A DNA stretch of 42,883 bases from Bacteroidales bacterium (GCA_016936815.1 JAFGXD010000096.1:1-42883); one strand, 5' to 3'. Counted from the stretch's first letter, positions 33,901 through 42,883 are shown. A program made the numbers and translations. Notes: generated by a model not told the origin, from the sequence alone.

Positions 33901-35730
33901 TGCATATAGTATTTCTAGTTTTTCATTTGCAATGTTCATCATATCGGAGGCAGTTTCCATAAAAGTTCTGAAACGTTTTTCGTTTTCCTGAAGCTGTGAA
34001 CTTGCATTTTTTCTTTGGGTAATATCAATTATTATACCTCTAAAACCTGTAAGCTTTTTGTTTAAGTAAATTGGAGATGGATAAACAATTACAGGAAATT
34101 TTTTTTCGTCTTTTTTTATAGCAATGTATTCATTATCAATAATTTTATTACCATTAGTGTGTTTTGAAAAATTTTCTTTTACTTTCATTAATTGATCTTC
34201 CGAAAACATATTAAAAATTGTAAGACCTTTTTCAAAGTCTTCCAAAGAATAACCAAAATTTGCTAATCCATTGTCGTTAACGTAGGTGAGATTCCCTTCA
34301 ATATCAGCCTCGTAAACTGTTTGTGGTAAGTGGTTTGCAAAATCACGGAATTTTTTTTCTGATTCAATAAGTCTTATTTCATTTTCCTTTACATTTGTAA
34401 TGTCTCGTGTAATAGAACCAATGTATTTTTTTCCATTTACCTCAATAATGCTGGAAATTGTTTGCACCCACTTGTAACCTGATTTTACAATAATTTTATT
34501 AACCGAAATATTTTCAACTTGAAATTTTTCTTTTCCTGTAATATGATTAATAATGCTTTGCTTAACAAAATCTTTACTTACTACTTCTTTTCTTTCCGGC
34601 AACATTATTTGGTATTGAATGTCCCATAACTTTTTTCCCAATACCTCATTTTCAGATAATTCAAAAATACTTTGTGCGGCTTTGTTCCATTCAATAACAT
34701 CTCCGTTTTTATCAACCAAAATTACCGCATCTAAGCTTTGTTCAATAAAACCTTGATACTTCTGTATTGCTTCAAGTAATTGGTTTTTAATACTCTTTCT
34801 TTCGGTTATGTCGTTAAAAACTACTTGAACAGCTTGCTTTCCAAACATTGGTATTATTCCTGCCGCAACTTCTACATCTCTATACTCGTTATTAAAGTTT
34901 TTAAACTTTTCTTCAAATAATTCAACCTGTTCTCCTTTTAGTAATCTATAAATTCTTTCTTTTGCCAGATGAACAAAATCAGGATGCACATAATCTATAA
35001 CAGGTTTACCAATTAGTTCCTCTTTATTATCAGCTCCAAGAAATTGCATTGCTGCATTGTTTATCATAACTAGTTTTCCGTCAACATGCACAATAATTGG
35101 TAAAGGGGAAATATCGAAAAGGTTTTGATATCTTATTCGAATTTCTTCAATTTCATTACGGTATTTATTACCTTCCTCTAACATTGATCGCAATTCTTCA
35201 TTGCTTGCAATATATTCCTCGTTTAAGGAAGCGTATTCTTTGTTTTGTTCTATTAATCTTTCTTTTATTAATGTAGATTCAGTAATATCTTCAATAATAC
35301 CAACTCCTTCAAATATTTCCCCTTTTTCATTTCTAACTCCGTTAAATAAAGCTCTCACAGGCGTTGTTTTTCCGGCAGTAACAGATGTGTAGTAACCTTC
35401 ATGATAACCCGAACCCTTTTTCAGTGAATTTATTACTTCTCTTTTAATATCCTTGTCTTGTAATCTGTTTGGCATATCAAAACCTACCAAAGCATCTCTG
35501 GATGAACCAATAATTTCAACGAATTTATTATTAACCTCAGTAATTACACCGTTTTTATCGTAGTGCAGAAGACCAACAGGAGAGTTTTCGAAAACATTAC
35601 GGTAAACACTGCTTTCGCTTTTTTTTAGTAATTGGTTTTCAAGCTTAAGTTGCTCAATTTGTTTCTGTAGAGATTCTATTTTTTTTTGATTATCCATAAA
35701 TTGCTCGAAATTTTCAATAAAAATAATCAT
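30988..35730 (-). CDS. Soluble hybrid histidine kinase with about nine PAS domains and a receiver domain
   Basis: This 1580-aa protein has no signal peptide and no membrane segment. A short N-terminal coiled coil (13-40) is followed by about nine PAS domains starting near 43, 201, 325, 461, 587, 710, 827, 951 and 1079; several end in a PAC-like DIT motif (IEDIT, NDITER, RDIT, KDISDR). Then come HisKA (about 1212-1280; phospho-acceptor His1224 in NMSHEIRTP), HATPase_c (N-box NLLHNALKF, G1 DTGIGIP, G2 GGTGLGLSI) and a receiver (1463-1578; ILVVEDEP, phospho-acceptor Asp1514 in LMDIKLPDMDGY, Thr/Lys in TAYAL and LTKPL). No output domain is seen, so phosphate probably passes to a separate Hpt or regulator. 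An alternative start is at 35697. The signals and target are unknown; no regulator gene is adjacent. Confidence 0.92.
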   Translation of the reverse strand: MIIFIENFEQFMDNQKKIESLQKQIEQLKLENQLLKKSESSVYRNVFENSPVGLLHYDKNGVITEVNNKFVEIIGSSRDALVGFDMPNRLQDKDIKREVINSLKKGSGYHEGYYTSVTAGKTTPVRALFNGVRNEKGEIFEGVGIIEDITESTLIKERLIEQNKEYASLNEEYIASNEELRSMLEEGNKYRNEIEEIRIRYQNLFDISPLPIIVHVDGKLVMINNAAMQFLGADNKEELIGKPVIDYVHPDFVHLAKERIYRLLKGEQVELFEEKFKNFNNEYRDVEVAAGIIPMFGKQAVQVVFNDITERKSIKNQLLEAIQKYQGFIEQSLDAVILVDKNGDVIEWNKAAQSIFELSENEVLGKKLWDIQYQIMLPERKEVVSKDFVKQSIINHITGKEKFQVENISVNKIIVKSGYKWVQTISSIIEVNGKKYIGSITRDITNVKENEIRLIESEKKFRDFANHLPQTVYEADIEGNLTYVNDNGLANFGYSLEDFEKGLTIFNMFSEDQLMKVKENFSKHTNGNKIIDNEYIAIKKDEKKFPVIVYPSPIYLNKKLTGFRGIIIDITQRKNASSQLQENEKRFRTFMETASDMMNIANEKLEILYANDAFCDNLGYTREEVIGKHVSSFFAPSEKIQRFDPEVHRILLEEGRVDYETEWVTKNGRKIYGQLKVVANYDENGVFKGSYGVFHDLTERIHIEEKNRALSEATFESLFFIDKGIIVQANKSAAKMFGFAESFDMIGLEINRLFDPSSDCNLLSMDNINNNEPFECVGVRKKGDLFPAEIQKKSYKYQGKKVIVFAVRDISKKVEAELALRESEEKFRIAFETSPDAMNISRLEDGKSIAVNKGFEEMTGFNQELVHGKTVEEVKVWKNSSDRKKFVQLLQTQGFVKNMQAEFLSINGSSLTGLISANLIYISGKPHIIAITKDISDRIKDQKALKESEEKLRSLLEISSDIIWEIDSNAIFINISEKIIDLLGYEPNDLIGKSIFSIMPKENAEESKAVFDSAIRKKRDIIDVITLMITKDGRKLIMETTAVQINDNKNKIVGFRGISKDITERIESESALRAEQEKLKVIFDSAENVSFILATADSNPKILEFSPGAENIFLYNRNEILGNSIKKIHPETESEVFSNIIEQLGKTRHGISMEKKLVRKNGKPFDALYTIHPIFNPRGEVHAVLCVTIDISKLKETEQELILAKEKAEEADRLKSAFLANMSHEIRTPMNAIIGFADLLRKPDIPYEQRNQFVEIINTSGNQLLNIIEDIIDISKIEANQLEIEKFEFSINDLLRKLKLKFDLLKKSNNKDVKIILHTDLEDEESKIVSDELRVEQVLNNLLHNALKFTKEGSIEFGYKIKNKNLCFFVKDTGIGIPEDKLEYIFGRFSQVDDSDTRKHGGTGLGLSISKGIVELLNGKIFVSSMLGKGSEFVVEIPFVPPEENKYFIDVTDDISGVNWSNKTILVVEDEPANFEYLHFALEPSNVNLIWSKTGREAIKVVENNKEIDLILMDIKLPDMDGYKVAEEINKKNKIPIIALTAYALSNDIEKGTKFFDKFLTKPLKTNDLYKEINAILKKQ

Positions 35731-35787
35731 TTTTTCTTAAACTAATAAATAATTGTTTCACGATTTCAATAAGCATTTTTGCATTTC

Positions 35788-35840
35788 ATTGCCATTTGTT
35801 ACACCAACCCTGCCAATGGTTACAAATCTCTTTACTTGCT
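35788..35840. repeat. 53-bp direct repeat, copy 1, upstream of the propeller protein gene
   Basis: The sequence starts ATTGCCATTTGTTACA and ends CTCTTTACTTGCT. It recurs at 37611-37663 with six mismatches by eye. Each copy holds an imperfect inverted repeat (ATTTGT-AC...GGTTACAAAT). It lies in the 301-bp gap before the gene at 36032, which otherwise holds only a promoter. Confidence 0.8.
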
Positions 35841-35939
35841 CGTTTTTATTTACTATTACATAAAAATAGAATAAGTGAAAAACTGACCATTAATAGATAT
35901 TTAATTATCATTTATTTAATTGAATAACAGTTTTTTTTA

Positions 35940-35947
35940 TACCTTTG
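35940..35947 (+). promoter_or_regulatory. Putative -7 element for the T9SS propeller-like protein gene
   Basis: TACCTTTG matches TAnnTTTG, 84 bp before the ATG. A TTG at 35920-35922 is two bases too close for the best -33 spacing. Confidence 0.45.
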
Positions 35948-36031
35948 AATTGGTTTTATAAGATTTTCCCCAAAAATAATGAATTATTGATTTAATCGGG
36001 AAAAAAACCAAAGAACCTAAAACAAATTATC

Positions 36032-37573
36032 ATGAAAAAGCTAGTTTTTTCGCTTTCCTTTCTCCTCAGTTTTTTTGTAAACTATAGTCAATCTGTTTTT
36101 GCAAAAGTTTATGAGCAGGATATGAATATTGAATTAGAGGCAAACTCAATTGCTGAAACTCCCGATTCTAATCTGCTTTTAGCCGGTAATCTGAATAATA
36201 AGCCATGTATTATTAAAACTGACGTAAATGGAAGTTTGTTTTGGGCTAGAACTTTCGGAAACAATGGGTCATTTAATAGAATAATTATTGATTCAGATTC
36301 AACATTTATTGCAACAGGCTATATTACAGAAGATTTCAATAATTCAAATGTATTAATAATAAGAGCCTATTTTAATGGAGATACTATTTGGATTAAAGAA
36401 CTTGAAGACGGACTAAACGAATTAGCTTACAACATAGAAAAAACTTCAGATTCTTGTTATATAATTTCCGGTTTTTCCAGTACTGAAATAATTGATTATT
36501 ACGGGACTCCGTATTATTCCGATTTGCTATTAGCAAAAATTGATGCAGAAGGAAATACTGTCTGGTTCAATAAAATTACCGACAGTAATCCCATAACTCG
36601 TTCAATGGTATTGTATTCAACAAAAGAAATTAACGATTCTGTTTATTTTTCTACCGGGTTTGTTATGGATTCAACGTTTCATCCCGGTAGATTAGCCATG
36701 TTAATTGTAAAATCCGATAACAATGGTAATATTGAATGGGTAAAAAGGCAATCTGATGCCGGTTTATCTTCCTCAATTGGTTATGATTTATTTGCAGATT
36801 CAACAGGAATCTTATTTATGGCTGAGCAAAGTAGTGAAATTAGTTTTATTAAAATGTATATTAACGGAGACTTTGCATATTCCAAGAAAACAGGGCAATA
36901 CGCAGATTATGAAGGAATTCCAAAGCTTCATACAACCAAGGATAGCAGTTTTATTGTTTGCTGTAATAATGGTTTCACAAAGTTTGATGTTTTTGGTAAC
37001 CCTATTTTTTCAAAAGGCATCAATTGTGTTTATTCTCACGATTGCATTGAAACTTACGATAAGGGCTTTGTACATGTAGGCAGCGGACCTTTTTGGTTAG
37101 TAAAAAGCGGTGAATTTAGTCAGATTAGTCTTGTAAAAACCGATTCTTTAGGTACAAGTATTGATTGCACTCAGGAAACCTGGTCTAATGATCCAAGTTT
37201 TTTCTCAGTGGTCTTTAGCGAAATTCCGGTAATAATTAACAGCGGTGGAATATTAATGGCATTTTCGGGAGACATAAACAATGAATATATTTTTGAAAAA
37301 AATGGTTGCGTTGACATTTACGGAAGTTTGGAGGAAAATTCCGGAAATGAAATAAAAATATCCCCCAATCCTGCTAAAGAAGAAATAAATATTGAAGGGG
37401 AAGGAATTGTTTGTGTAGAGATTCTATCAGTTTCAGGAAAGAAACTAATTGAAAAACAAAATGCAATAAGCAATTTCTGTAATATCTCATTATTCATGCT
37501 TCCGAGAGCAATGTATTTTGTTCGAATAAGTACAAAAAATGGGGTTTTTATTAAAAAATTGATGGTTTATTAA
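36032..37573 (+). CDS. Secreted T9SS protein with propeller-like repeats
   Basis: The 513-aa protein has a signal peptide (MKKLVFSLSFLLSFFVNYSQ, about 1-20) and a T9SS type A tail (about 440-513; IKISPNPAKEEINIEGEG, ending KKLMVY). The middle consists of repeats of about 50 residues with the pattern 'D..G...W.K', such as KTDVNGSLFWARTFGNNG, KIDAEGNTVWFNKITD and KSDNNGNIEWVKRQSD. These resemble the beta-propeller repeats of Bacteroidota secreted proteins of unknown role. No catalytic motif is seen. The gene is flanked by the two copies of a 53-bp direct repeat and closed by a strong terminator, so it may have been gained as a unit. Confidence 0.85.
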   Translation: MKKLVFSLSFLLSFFVNYSQSVFAKVYEQDMNIELEANSIAETPDSNLLLAGNLNNKPCIIKTDVNGSLFWARTFGNNGSFNRIIIDSDSTFIATGYITEDFNNSNVLIIRAYFNGDTIWIKELEDGLNELAYNIEKTSDSCYIISGFSSTEIIDYYGTPYYSDLLLAKIDAEGNTVWFNKITDSNPITRSMVLYSTKEINDSVYFSTGFVMDSTFHPGRLAMLIVKSDNNGNIEWVKRQSDAGLSSSIGYDLFADSTGILFMAEQSSEISFIKMYINGDFAYSKKTGQYADYEGIPKLHTTKDSSFIVCCNNGFTKFDVFGNPIFSKGINCVYSHDCIETYDKGFVHVGSGPFWLVKSGEFSQISLVKTDSLGTSIDCTQETWSNDPSFFSVVFSEIPVIINSGGILMAFSGDINNEYIFEKNGCVDIYGSLEENSGNEIKISPNPAKEEINIEGEGIVCVEILSVSGKKLIEKQNAISNFCNISLFMLPRAMYFVRISTKNGVFIKKLMVY

Positions 37574-37610
37574 GCTTATTTATCTTTCTATTAGTTTTTG
37601 CAAATTAATT

Positions 37611-37663
37611 ATTGCCATTCGTTACATCAAACTTGCCTATGGTTACAAACCTCTTTACTTGCT
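37611..37663. repeat. 53-bp direct repeat, copy 2, downstream of the propeller protein gene
   Basis: Partner of 35788-35840, same orientation, with 47 of 53 bases identical by eye. It lies 38 bp after the stop codon. The rest of the 339-bp gap to mutA holds the terminator at 37765-37792 and a promoter. Confidence 0.8.
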
Positions 37664-37764
37664 ATTGTTTTTTCTTTCTCTTTGCAAAACCAATTTAAGA
37701 CATCGGGGTTGTAGAGAAAGGAATTTTTACAGAATTTAAGGAAAACTGAAATTATGAAAACACT

Positions 37765-37792
37765 AAATAAGGCCAATCGGCCTTATTTTTTT
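37765..37792 (+). terminator. Strong intrinsic terminator before mutA
   Basis: AAATAAGGCC and GGCCTTATTT form a perfect 10-bp stem with the 4-base loop AATC, followed by a T-run. It isolates the mutAB operon from the upstream gene. Confidence 0.85.
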
Positions 37793-37881
37793 GTTTTCTC
37801 AAAACGCTTTTATTTATTGAGGTTTGGTAAACCTGTTAATCAACAGTGACAAAAAACATTTCTTATCCTAATCTATTTGAC

Positions 37882-37889
37882 TAATTTTG
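37882..37889 (+). promoter_or_regulatory. Putative -7 element for mutAB
   Basis: TAATTTTG matches TAnnTTTG, 24 bp before the mutA ATG. No good -33 TTTG is seen. Confidence 0.4.
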
Positions 37890-37912
37890 CCGAATACTAA
37901 TATTCAATTTTT

Positions 37913-39778
37913 ATGGATAAAGAAAAGTTGTTTAATGAGTTTCCTCCTGTATCTACAGAACAGTGGGAATCGAAAATTAATGCCGACCTAAAAGGTGCCG
38001 ATTATTACAAAAAATTGGTTTGGAAAACTCTGGAAGGATTTCCGGTTAACCCTTATTACAGACAAGAAGACCTTAAAAAACTTGATTATCTGAATGTTCC
38101 GGTCAATACCTTTCCTTATGTTAGGGCGATCAAAGAAGATAATAACTGGATTGTTCGTCAGGATGTTAAAATTTCCAATATTGATGTTGCAAACTCTACA
38201 GCTTACGAGGCTCTGTTTAAAGGTGCAGATGCTGTTGGATTTATTGGTTCAGGAGAGGTTATTACAAATCAGGCCGCTTTTAACAGATTACTTAGAGGTA
38301 TTCACCTTAACAAAAAAGAAGTGAATTTTATTAGCGGTCATGCCGGCCCCGACTTCCTCTCAATGCTTGTGAATTACGCAGAAGATTATAATTTCGATAA
38401 AAAACAGGTTAGAGGATCTCTGGATTTCGATCCCATAAGATTTCTAAATGCTAACGGAAGATTTTATTACGATTCTTCCGAAAGGGCATTACAAAGAGTA
38501 ACAAGAGTTATTAATTTTGGAAAAGAACATCTACCTCTTTTTAGAGTACTTTCTGTAAACGGACATTATTTTAATAACGCCGGAGCTACTGCCGTTCAAG
38601 AACTTGCCTTTGCTCTTTCTGTTGGAACTGAATATCTCTCCAAATTAACTTACGACAAGGTTAATATTGACGATATTGCTCCAAGAATGCAATTCATTTT
38701 TGGCGTTGGTTCAAATTATTTTCTTGAAATAGCAAAATTTAGAGCTGCAAGATTGCTTTGGGCTCATATAGTTAAAGCCTTTAATCCGGCAAACGAAGAT
38801 ACTTGCAAAATGTTTATTCATGCAGAAACAACAACCTGGAACAAAACAGCTTACGACCCTCATGTTAATATGCTAAGAGTTACAACAGAAGCAATGTCAT
38901 CTGCAATTGCAGGTGTAGATTCTCTTTCGGTAAAATCTTACGATAATATTTTTGCAGAATCCGATGATTTTTCTAACCGTATTGCCAGAAATGTTCAGCT
39001 TGTTCTTAAAGAAGAATCTCATTTCGATAAAGTTACCGACCCGGCTGCCGGTTCCTATTACGTAGAAAACTTAACAAATCTAATTGCAAAAGAAGCTTGG
39101 AATTTATTTCTTAAGGTTGAAGAAAAAGGCGGATATATTGCTGCTTTTACTCAAGGTTATATTCAGGATGCTCTTGAAGAAACTGCTTTGCAGAGAGATA
39201 TTAACATTGCTACCAGAAAAGAAATTTTATTGGGAACAAACCAATTCCCTAATTTTTCTGAAAAGCTTGATGAAAAAGCAAAAGTGCGTAAAATGTTTAA
39301 AACAAGGGTTACAAAAAAGAATATTATTGAACGTCCTCTTTACATGTACCGAGGATCAGAAGCTTTCGAAAAACTTCGCTTAAGTGTTGATAAGGCTGAA
39401 AAAACACCTGTAGCATTCATGTTAACTTTTGGTAATCTTGCTATGAGAAGAGCCAGAGCACAATTTGCTGCAAATTTCTTTGCCTGTGCAGGGTTCGAAA
39501 TAGTTGACAATATAGGATTCAACAGCATTGAAGATGGTGTTAAAGCTGCTTTTAAGAAAAAAGCAGATATTGTTGTACTTTGTAGTGCCGACGATGATTA
39601 TGCTTCTGCAGCAAAAGAAACTCTCGATTTGCTAAACGATAAAGCTATTTTGGTTGTTGCCGGTGCTCCAAGTTTTATGGAAGATTTAAAAGCTCAGGGT
39701 GTTAACAACTTTATAAACGTAAAATCCAATGTTTTACACGAGTTGCAAGGCTATTGTGAGCAGTTGAATATTAATTAG
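37913..39778 (+). CDS. mutA: Methylmalonyl-CoA mutase small (beta) subunit
   Basis: The 621-aa protein has the mutase TIM-barrel fold but a degenerate B12 domain: the C-terminal Rossmann part (VVLCSADDDYASAAKETLDL) lacks the DxHxxG motif that ligates cobalt, as in all small subunits. It pairs with the catalytic large subunit encoded 33 bp downstream to interconvert (R)-methylmalonyl-CoA and succinyl-CoA, linking succinate to propionate metabolism. Typical segments are PYVRAIKEDNNWIVRQDV and DPAAGSYYVENL. Length is normal for the family. The operon has its own promoter after a strong terminator. Confidence 0.95.
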   Translation: MDKEKLFNEFPPVSTEQWESKINADLKGADYYKKLVWKTLEGFPVNPYYRQEDLKKLDYLNVPVNTFPYVRAIKEDNNWIVRQDVKISNIDVANSTAYEALFKGADAVGFIGSGEVITNQAAFNRLLRGIHLNKKEVNFISGHAGPDFLSMLVNYAEDYNFDKKQVRGSLDFDPIRFLNANGRFYYDSSERALQRVTRVINFGKEHLPLFRVLSVNGHYFNNAGATAVQELAFALSVGTEYLSKLTYDKVNIDDIAPRMQFIFGVGSNYFLEIAKFRAARLLWAHIVKAFNPANEDTCKMFIHAETTTWNKTAYDPHVNMLRVTTEAMSSAIAGVDSLSVKSYDNIFAESDDFSNRIARNVQLVLKEESHFDKVTDPAAGSYYVENLTNLIAKEAWNLFLKVEEKGGYIAAFTQGYIQDALEETALQRDINIATRKEILLGTNQFPNFSEKLDEKAKVRKMFKTRVTKKNIIERPLYMYRGSEAFEKLRLSVDKAEKTPVAFMLTFGNLAMRRARAQFAANFFACAGFEIVDNIGFNSIEDGVKAAFKKKADIVVLCSADDDYASAAKETLDLLNDKAILVVAGAPSFMEDLKAQGVNNFINVKSNVLHELQGYCEQLNIN

Positions 39779-39811
39779 AAGAAACAAAATTTAGAATTTA
39801 AACTTTGTATT

Positions 39812-41965
39812 ATGCGTCCAAATTTCCAAAATATAAAAATAGATCAACCGGTTAGTCTAAAACCATCCGGAAAAGATTTTGAGAATCAACAAATTTCAGA
39901 ACCTTGGATGACGGCTGAACAAATTGCCGTTAAACAGGTTTACAATCAGGAAGATATTTCAGAAATGGAACATCTTAATTATGCCGCCGGTTTACCCCCA
40001 TATTTAAGAGGCCCATATTCTTCCATGTATGTAATGCAGCCCTGGACTATTCGTCAGTATGCCGGTTTTTCCACTGCCGAAGAATCAAATGCTTTTTACA
40101 GAAGAAATCTTGCTTCGGGGCAAAAAGGACTTTCTGTTGCTTTCGACCTGGCAACTCACCGAGGATACGATTCCGACCACGAAAGAGTAGTTGGCGATGT
40201 TGGAAAAGCAGGTGTTGCTGTTGATTCCATTTTAGATATGAAAATATTGTTCGACCAGATTCCTCTAAATAAAATGTCGGTTTCTATGACTATGAACGGT
40301 GCTGTTTTGCCCGTACTGGCTTTTTATATTGTTGCAGGACTCGAACAAGGTGCCAGTCTGGAAGAACTTTCAGGAACCATTCAGAACGATATTCTAAAAG
40401 AATTTATGGTAAGGAATACTTACATTTATCCACCCGAATTCTCAATGAAAATTATTGCCGACATTTTCGAATTTACTTCACAGAAAATGCCGAAATTTAA
40501 TTCTATTTCAATTTCTGGTTACCACATGCAGGAAGCAGGTGCTACAAACGATATTGAGCTTGCTTACACTCTTGCCGATGGTTTGGAATACCTAAGAACA
40601 GGTGTTAAAGCCGGCTTAGATATTGATGCTTTTGCTCCCCGTTTATCTTTCTTCTGGGCTGCAGGAATGAACCATTTTATGGAAATTGCCAAAATGCGCG
40701 CTGCAAGAATGTTATGGGCAAAAATTGTTAGTCAGTTTAACCCAAAAAATCCAAAATCTCTTGCTCTTAGAACTCATACACAAACATCGGGATGGAGTTT
40801 AACCGAGCAAGATCCTTTTAATAATGTGGCAAGAACATGCGTTGAAGCTATGGCTGCAGCTTTGGGACATACTCAGTCGTTACACACCAATGCCCTTGAT
40901 GAGGCCATTGCTCTACCTACCGATTTTTCGGCTCGTATTGCCCGTAACACCCAAATTTACATTCAAGAAGAAACAAATATTTGCAAAGCAGTTGACCCTT
41001 GGGCAGGTTCTTACTACGTGGAATCTCTAACTCACGAAATTGCTCATAATGCATGGAAACTAATTCAGGAAGTTGAAGAACTGGGCGGAATGGCAAAAGC
41101 TATTGAAACCGGCGTTCCTAAAATGAGAATTGAAGAGGCTGCTGCAAGAAAACAAGCCAGAATTGATACAGGAAAAGAAGTAATTGTTGGAGTAAACAAA
41201 TATCGCCTCGACAAAGAAGATCCTATTGATATTTTGGATGTTGATAATACTGCTGTTCGCGAATCTCAACTAAAAAGACTGGCAGAACTAAGAGCAAACA
41301 GAAACGAAAACGAGGTTCAGGAAGCTCTTAATGCAATTACAAAAGCTGTTGAAACCGGAAAAGGAAACCTTTTGGAACTTGCAGTTGATGCTGCAAAAAA
41401 GAGAGCTACCTTAGGTGAAATATCGTATGCTTGTGAAAAAGTAGTTGGAAGATATAAAGCAGTAATCCGTTCTGTATCGGGTGTTTATAAAGAAGAATCT
41501 ATGAATGATAACGATTATCAGGATGCCAGAGATTTGGTTGAAAAATTTTCCAATCTCGAAGGCCGTCAACCTCGTATTATGATTGCAAAAATGGGTCAGG
41601 ATGGCCACGACCGCGGTGCGAAAGTTGTTGCTACAGGTTATGCCGACATAGGTTTCGATGTAGATATCGGACCTCTTTTCCAAACTCCTGCCGAAGCTGC
41701 ACGTCAAGCCGTTGAAAATGATGTTCATATTCTCGGAGTTTCCAGCTTGGCTGCCGGACATAAAACTCTTATTCCACAAGTAATTGCCGAACTTAAAAAA
41801 CTAGGTAGAGAAGATATTATGGTTATTGCCGGAGGTGTTATTCCTGCTCAGGATTATAAGTTTCTTTACAACGAGGGAGTTGCTGCAATTTTTGGTCCCG
41901 GAACTTCAATTTCTAAGGCTGCTATTAAAATCCTGAAGATTTTGCTGGCATCCTATTCTGTGTAA
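39812..41965 (+). CDS. mutB: Methylmalonyl-CoA mutase large (alpha) subunit
   Basis: This 717-aa adenosylcobalamin enzyme is the catalytic subunit. The N-terminal barrel has [20 protein letters not shown] for substrate binding and [10 protein letters not shown] (Tyr237, His238), the usual catalytic pair region. The C-terminal B12-binding domain (about 585-715) has MGQDGHDRG with the axial ligand His599, then GVSSLAAGH and [11 protein letters not shown]. All key residues are present. In Bacteroidota the enzyme normally serves the succinate-to-propionate pathway or its reverse. No meaB or epimerase gene is seen in the window. Confidence 0.97.
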   Translation: MRPNFQNIKIDQPVSLKPSGKDFENQQISEPWMTAEQIAVKQVYNQEDISEMEHLNYAAGLPPYLRGPYSSMYVMQPWTIRQYAGFSTAEESNAFYRRNLASGQKGLSVAFDLATHRGYDSDHERVVGDVGKAGVAVDSILDMKILFDQIPLNKMSVSMTMNGAVLPVLAFYIVAGLEQGASLEELSGTIQNDILKEFMVRNTYIYPPEFSMKIIADIFEFTSQKMPKFNSISISGYHMQEAGATNDIELAYTLADGLEYLRTGVKAGLDIDAFAPRLSFFWAAGMNHFMEIAKMRAARMLWAKIVSQFNPKNPKSLALRTHTQTSGWSLTEQDPFNNVARTCVEAMAAALGHTQSLHTNALDEAIALPTDFSARIARNTQIYIQEETNICKAVDPWAGSYYVESLTHEIAHNAWKLIQEVEELGGMAKAIETGVPKMRIEEAAARKQARIDTGKEVIVGVNKYRLDKEDPIDILDVDNTAVRESQLKRLAELRANRNENEVQEALNAITKAVETGKGNLLELAVDAAKKRATLGEISYACEKVVGRYKAVIRSVSGVYKEESMNDNDYQDARDLVEKFSNLEGRQPRIMIAKMGQDGHDRGAKVVATGYADIGFDVDIGPLFQTPAEAARQAVENDVHILGVSSLAAGHKTLIPQVIAELKKLGREDIMVIAGGVIPAQDYKFLYNEGVAAIFGPGTSISKAAIKILKILLASYSV

Positions 41966-42059
41966 AAATTCTTTTTACCTACTAAAAATAGTATTTCACC
42001 GAAAAACTGTTTTGCAGGCATAATTATTGAAAGACCTTTGAGCAAAAAAATAATACATT

Positions 42060-42883
42060 ATGAAAGCAAAATTTGTTTTTTTCTTATTGGTCTTATCAGG
42101 CTTTGCAGCTTTGTCGCAACAGAATTATTCCCAAACAATTAGAGGTAAAGTTGTAGATAAACACTCACAAAATCCTTTACCCGGCGCACAAATTGTGTTG
42201 CTTAATTCAGAACCACTTAAGGGCACTGTTAGCGATGGAAATGGCGATTTTATTATTAAAGAAGTGGCAGTTGGACGACACAACTTGCAGGTTTCTTTTC
42301 TAGGATATTGTACCATTAAATTGAATAATGTTTCCTTGTCTTCGGGCAAGGAACTCATTTTAAATATTGAATTGGAAGAACAGGTAATTACAACAGAAAC
42401 CGTTGAAATAAAAGCCAATAGAAGAAAGGACGAAACAATTAACAAAATGGCCGTTGTTTCTGCAAGAAGTTTTTCTGTGGAAGAAACCGAAAGATTTGCC
42501 GGAAGTCTGGGTGACCCCAGTCGCATGGTTGCCAATTATGCCGGTGTTATGTCGGTTAGCGATTCAAGAAACGATATTGTAATAAGAGGAAACTCACCCG
42601 CCGGATTGCTTTGGAGATTAGAAGAAATTGAAATTCCAAATCCAAATCATTTTGGTGCTGCCGGAACAACGGGAGGCCCCGTTAGTATGCTAAATAACAA
42701 TTTGTTAACCAATTCAGATTTTTTTACCGGAGCTTTTCCTGCAGAATACGGCAATGCCATGTCGGGGGTTTTCGATTTAAAAATGCGTGCAGGAAATAAT
42801 CAGCAAAGCGAATATTTGGGACAAATTGGTTTTAATGGCTTTGAACTCGGTGCAGAAGGCCCTTTTAAAAAAGGAAATCAATC
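42060..42883 (+). CDS. TonB-dependent outer-membrane receptor (partial, 5' end)
   Basis: The reading frame opens with ATG at 42060 and stays open to the end of the window (274 codons). A signal peptide (MKAKFVFFLLVLSGFAALSQ) is followed by a carboxypeptidase-regulatory-like beta-sandwich (about 26-110; TIRGKVVDKHSQNPLPGAQI, GDFIIKEVAVGRHNLQVSFL) and a TonB plug domain (from about 130; VIRGNSPAGLLWRLEEIEIP, EYGNAMSGVFDLKMRAG). This is the layout of Bacteroidota TonB-dependent receptors that take up ligands across the outer membrane. The barrel is outside the window. The ligand and any SusD partner cannot be judged. Confidence 0.9.
   Translation, partial: MKAKFVFFLLVLSGFAALSQQNYSQTIRGKVVDKHSQNPLPGAQIVLLNSEPLKGTVSDGNGDFIIKEVAVGRHNLQVSFLGYCTIKLNNVSLSSGKELILNIELEEQVITTETVEIKANRRKDETINKMAVVSARSFSVEETERFAGSLGDPSRMVANYAGVMSVSDSRNDIVIRGNSPAGLLWRLEEIEIPNPNHFGAAGTTGGPVSMLNNNLLTNSDFFTGAFPAEYGNAMSGVFDLKMRAGNNQQSEYLGQIGFNGFELGAEGPFKKGNQ

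Noticed and set aside
37755-37850. Short frame MKTLNKANRPYFF... before mutA as a leader peptide
   Set aside because: It runs through a textbook terminator stem, its codons are explained by the hairpin, and mutA has its own promoter further on.
42125-42535. Minus-strand 136-codon frame at the end of the window
   Set aside because: It is antisense to the TonB-dependent receptor, which has a signal peptide and conserved domains.

Overview
The window is AT-rich bacterial DNA, most likely from a Bacteroidota (Bacteroidales/Marinilabiliales or flavobacterium-like) genome. Evidence for this: three secreted proteins with signal peptides and type IX secretion (T9SS) C-terminal sorting domains, promoters of the Bacteroidota form TTTG-N19-21-TAnnTTTG, a paired methylmalonyl-CoA mutase, Bacteroidota-style lipoproteins, and the start of a TonB-dependent receptor with a carboxypeptidase-like N-terminal domain. 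Species cannot be named from the sequence alone.

Region 1 (about 1-5600) is an accessory island. It holds a truncated ORF fragment, three complete Fic-domain proteins of three different architectures (BRO-N fused to a class III Fic at 556-1440; a compact class II Fic with a winged-helix-like tail at 2973-3929; a BtFic/SoFic-like class II Fic at 4255-5325) and one secreted, C-terminally anchored protein of unknown function (1901-2863). The spacers are structured. Most genes are followed by an AAC...CGCTA arm. Two spacers contain the same ~140-bp repeat, whose homology stops exactly at a GTTA core. The third Fic gene is bounded by perfect 9-bp inverted repeats (GTTACCGCC / GGCGGTAAC). This looks like an array of gene cassettes with attC-like sites, although no integrase is in the window. 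Both Fic genes that carry a DNA-binding-like tail have a large palindrome on their promoter, which suggests autoregulation.

Region 2 (5600-17800) alternates chromosomal genes with one mobile relic: a 1001-aa secreted lectin-like T9SS protein, a long-chain acyl-CoA ligase, a REP-type (Y1/HUH) transposase with a 40-bp perfect palindrome inside its reading frame, valyl-tRNA synthetase, a SulP anion transporter and a PIN-PhoH ATPase.

Region 3 (17800-26000) holds a 1775-aa multidomain T9SS adhesin-like protein preceded by a small secreted protein in the same operon, a non-coding stretch with a cluster of unrelated REP-like palindromes, and two lipoproteins, one of them coiled-coil.

Region 4 (26000-42883) is core-like: a phosphodiesterase divergent from rsmE, an operon of ABC ATPase, ABC permease and Ppx/GppA phosphatase, a soluble hybrid histidine kinase with about nine PAS domains, a T9SS propeller-like protein flanked by a 53-bp direct repeat, mutA-mutB (methylmalonyl-CoA mutase) and the 5' part of a TonB-dependent receptor that runs off the window.
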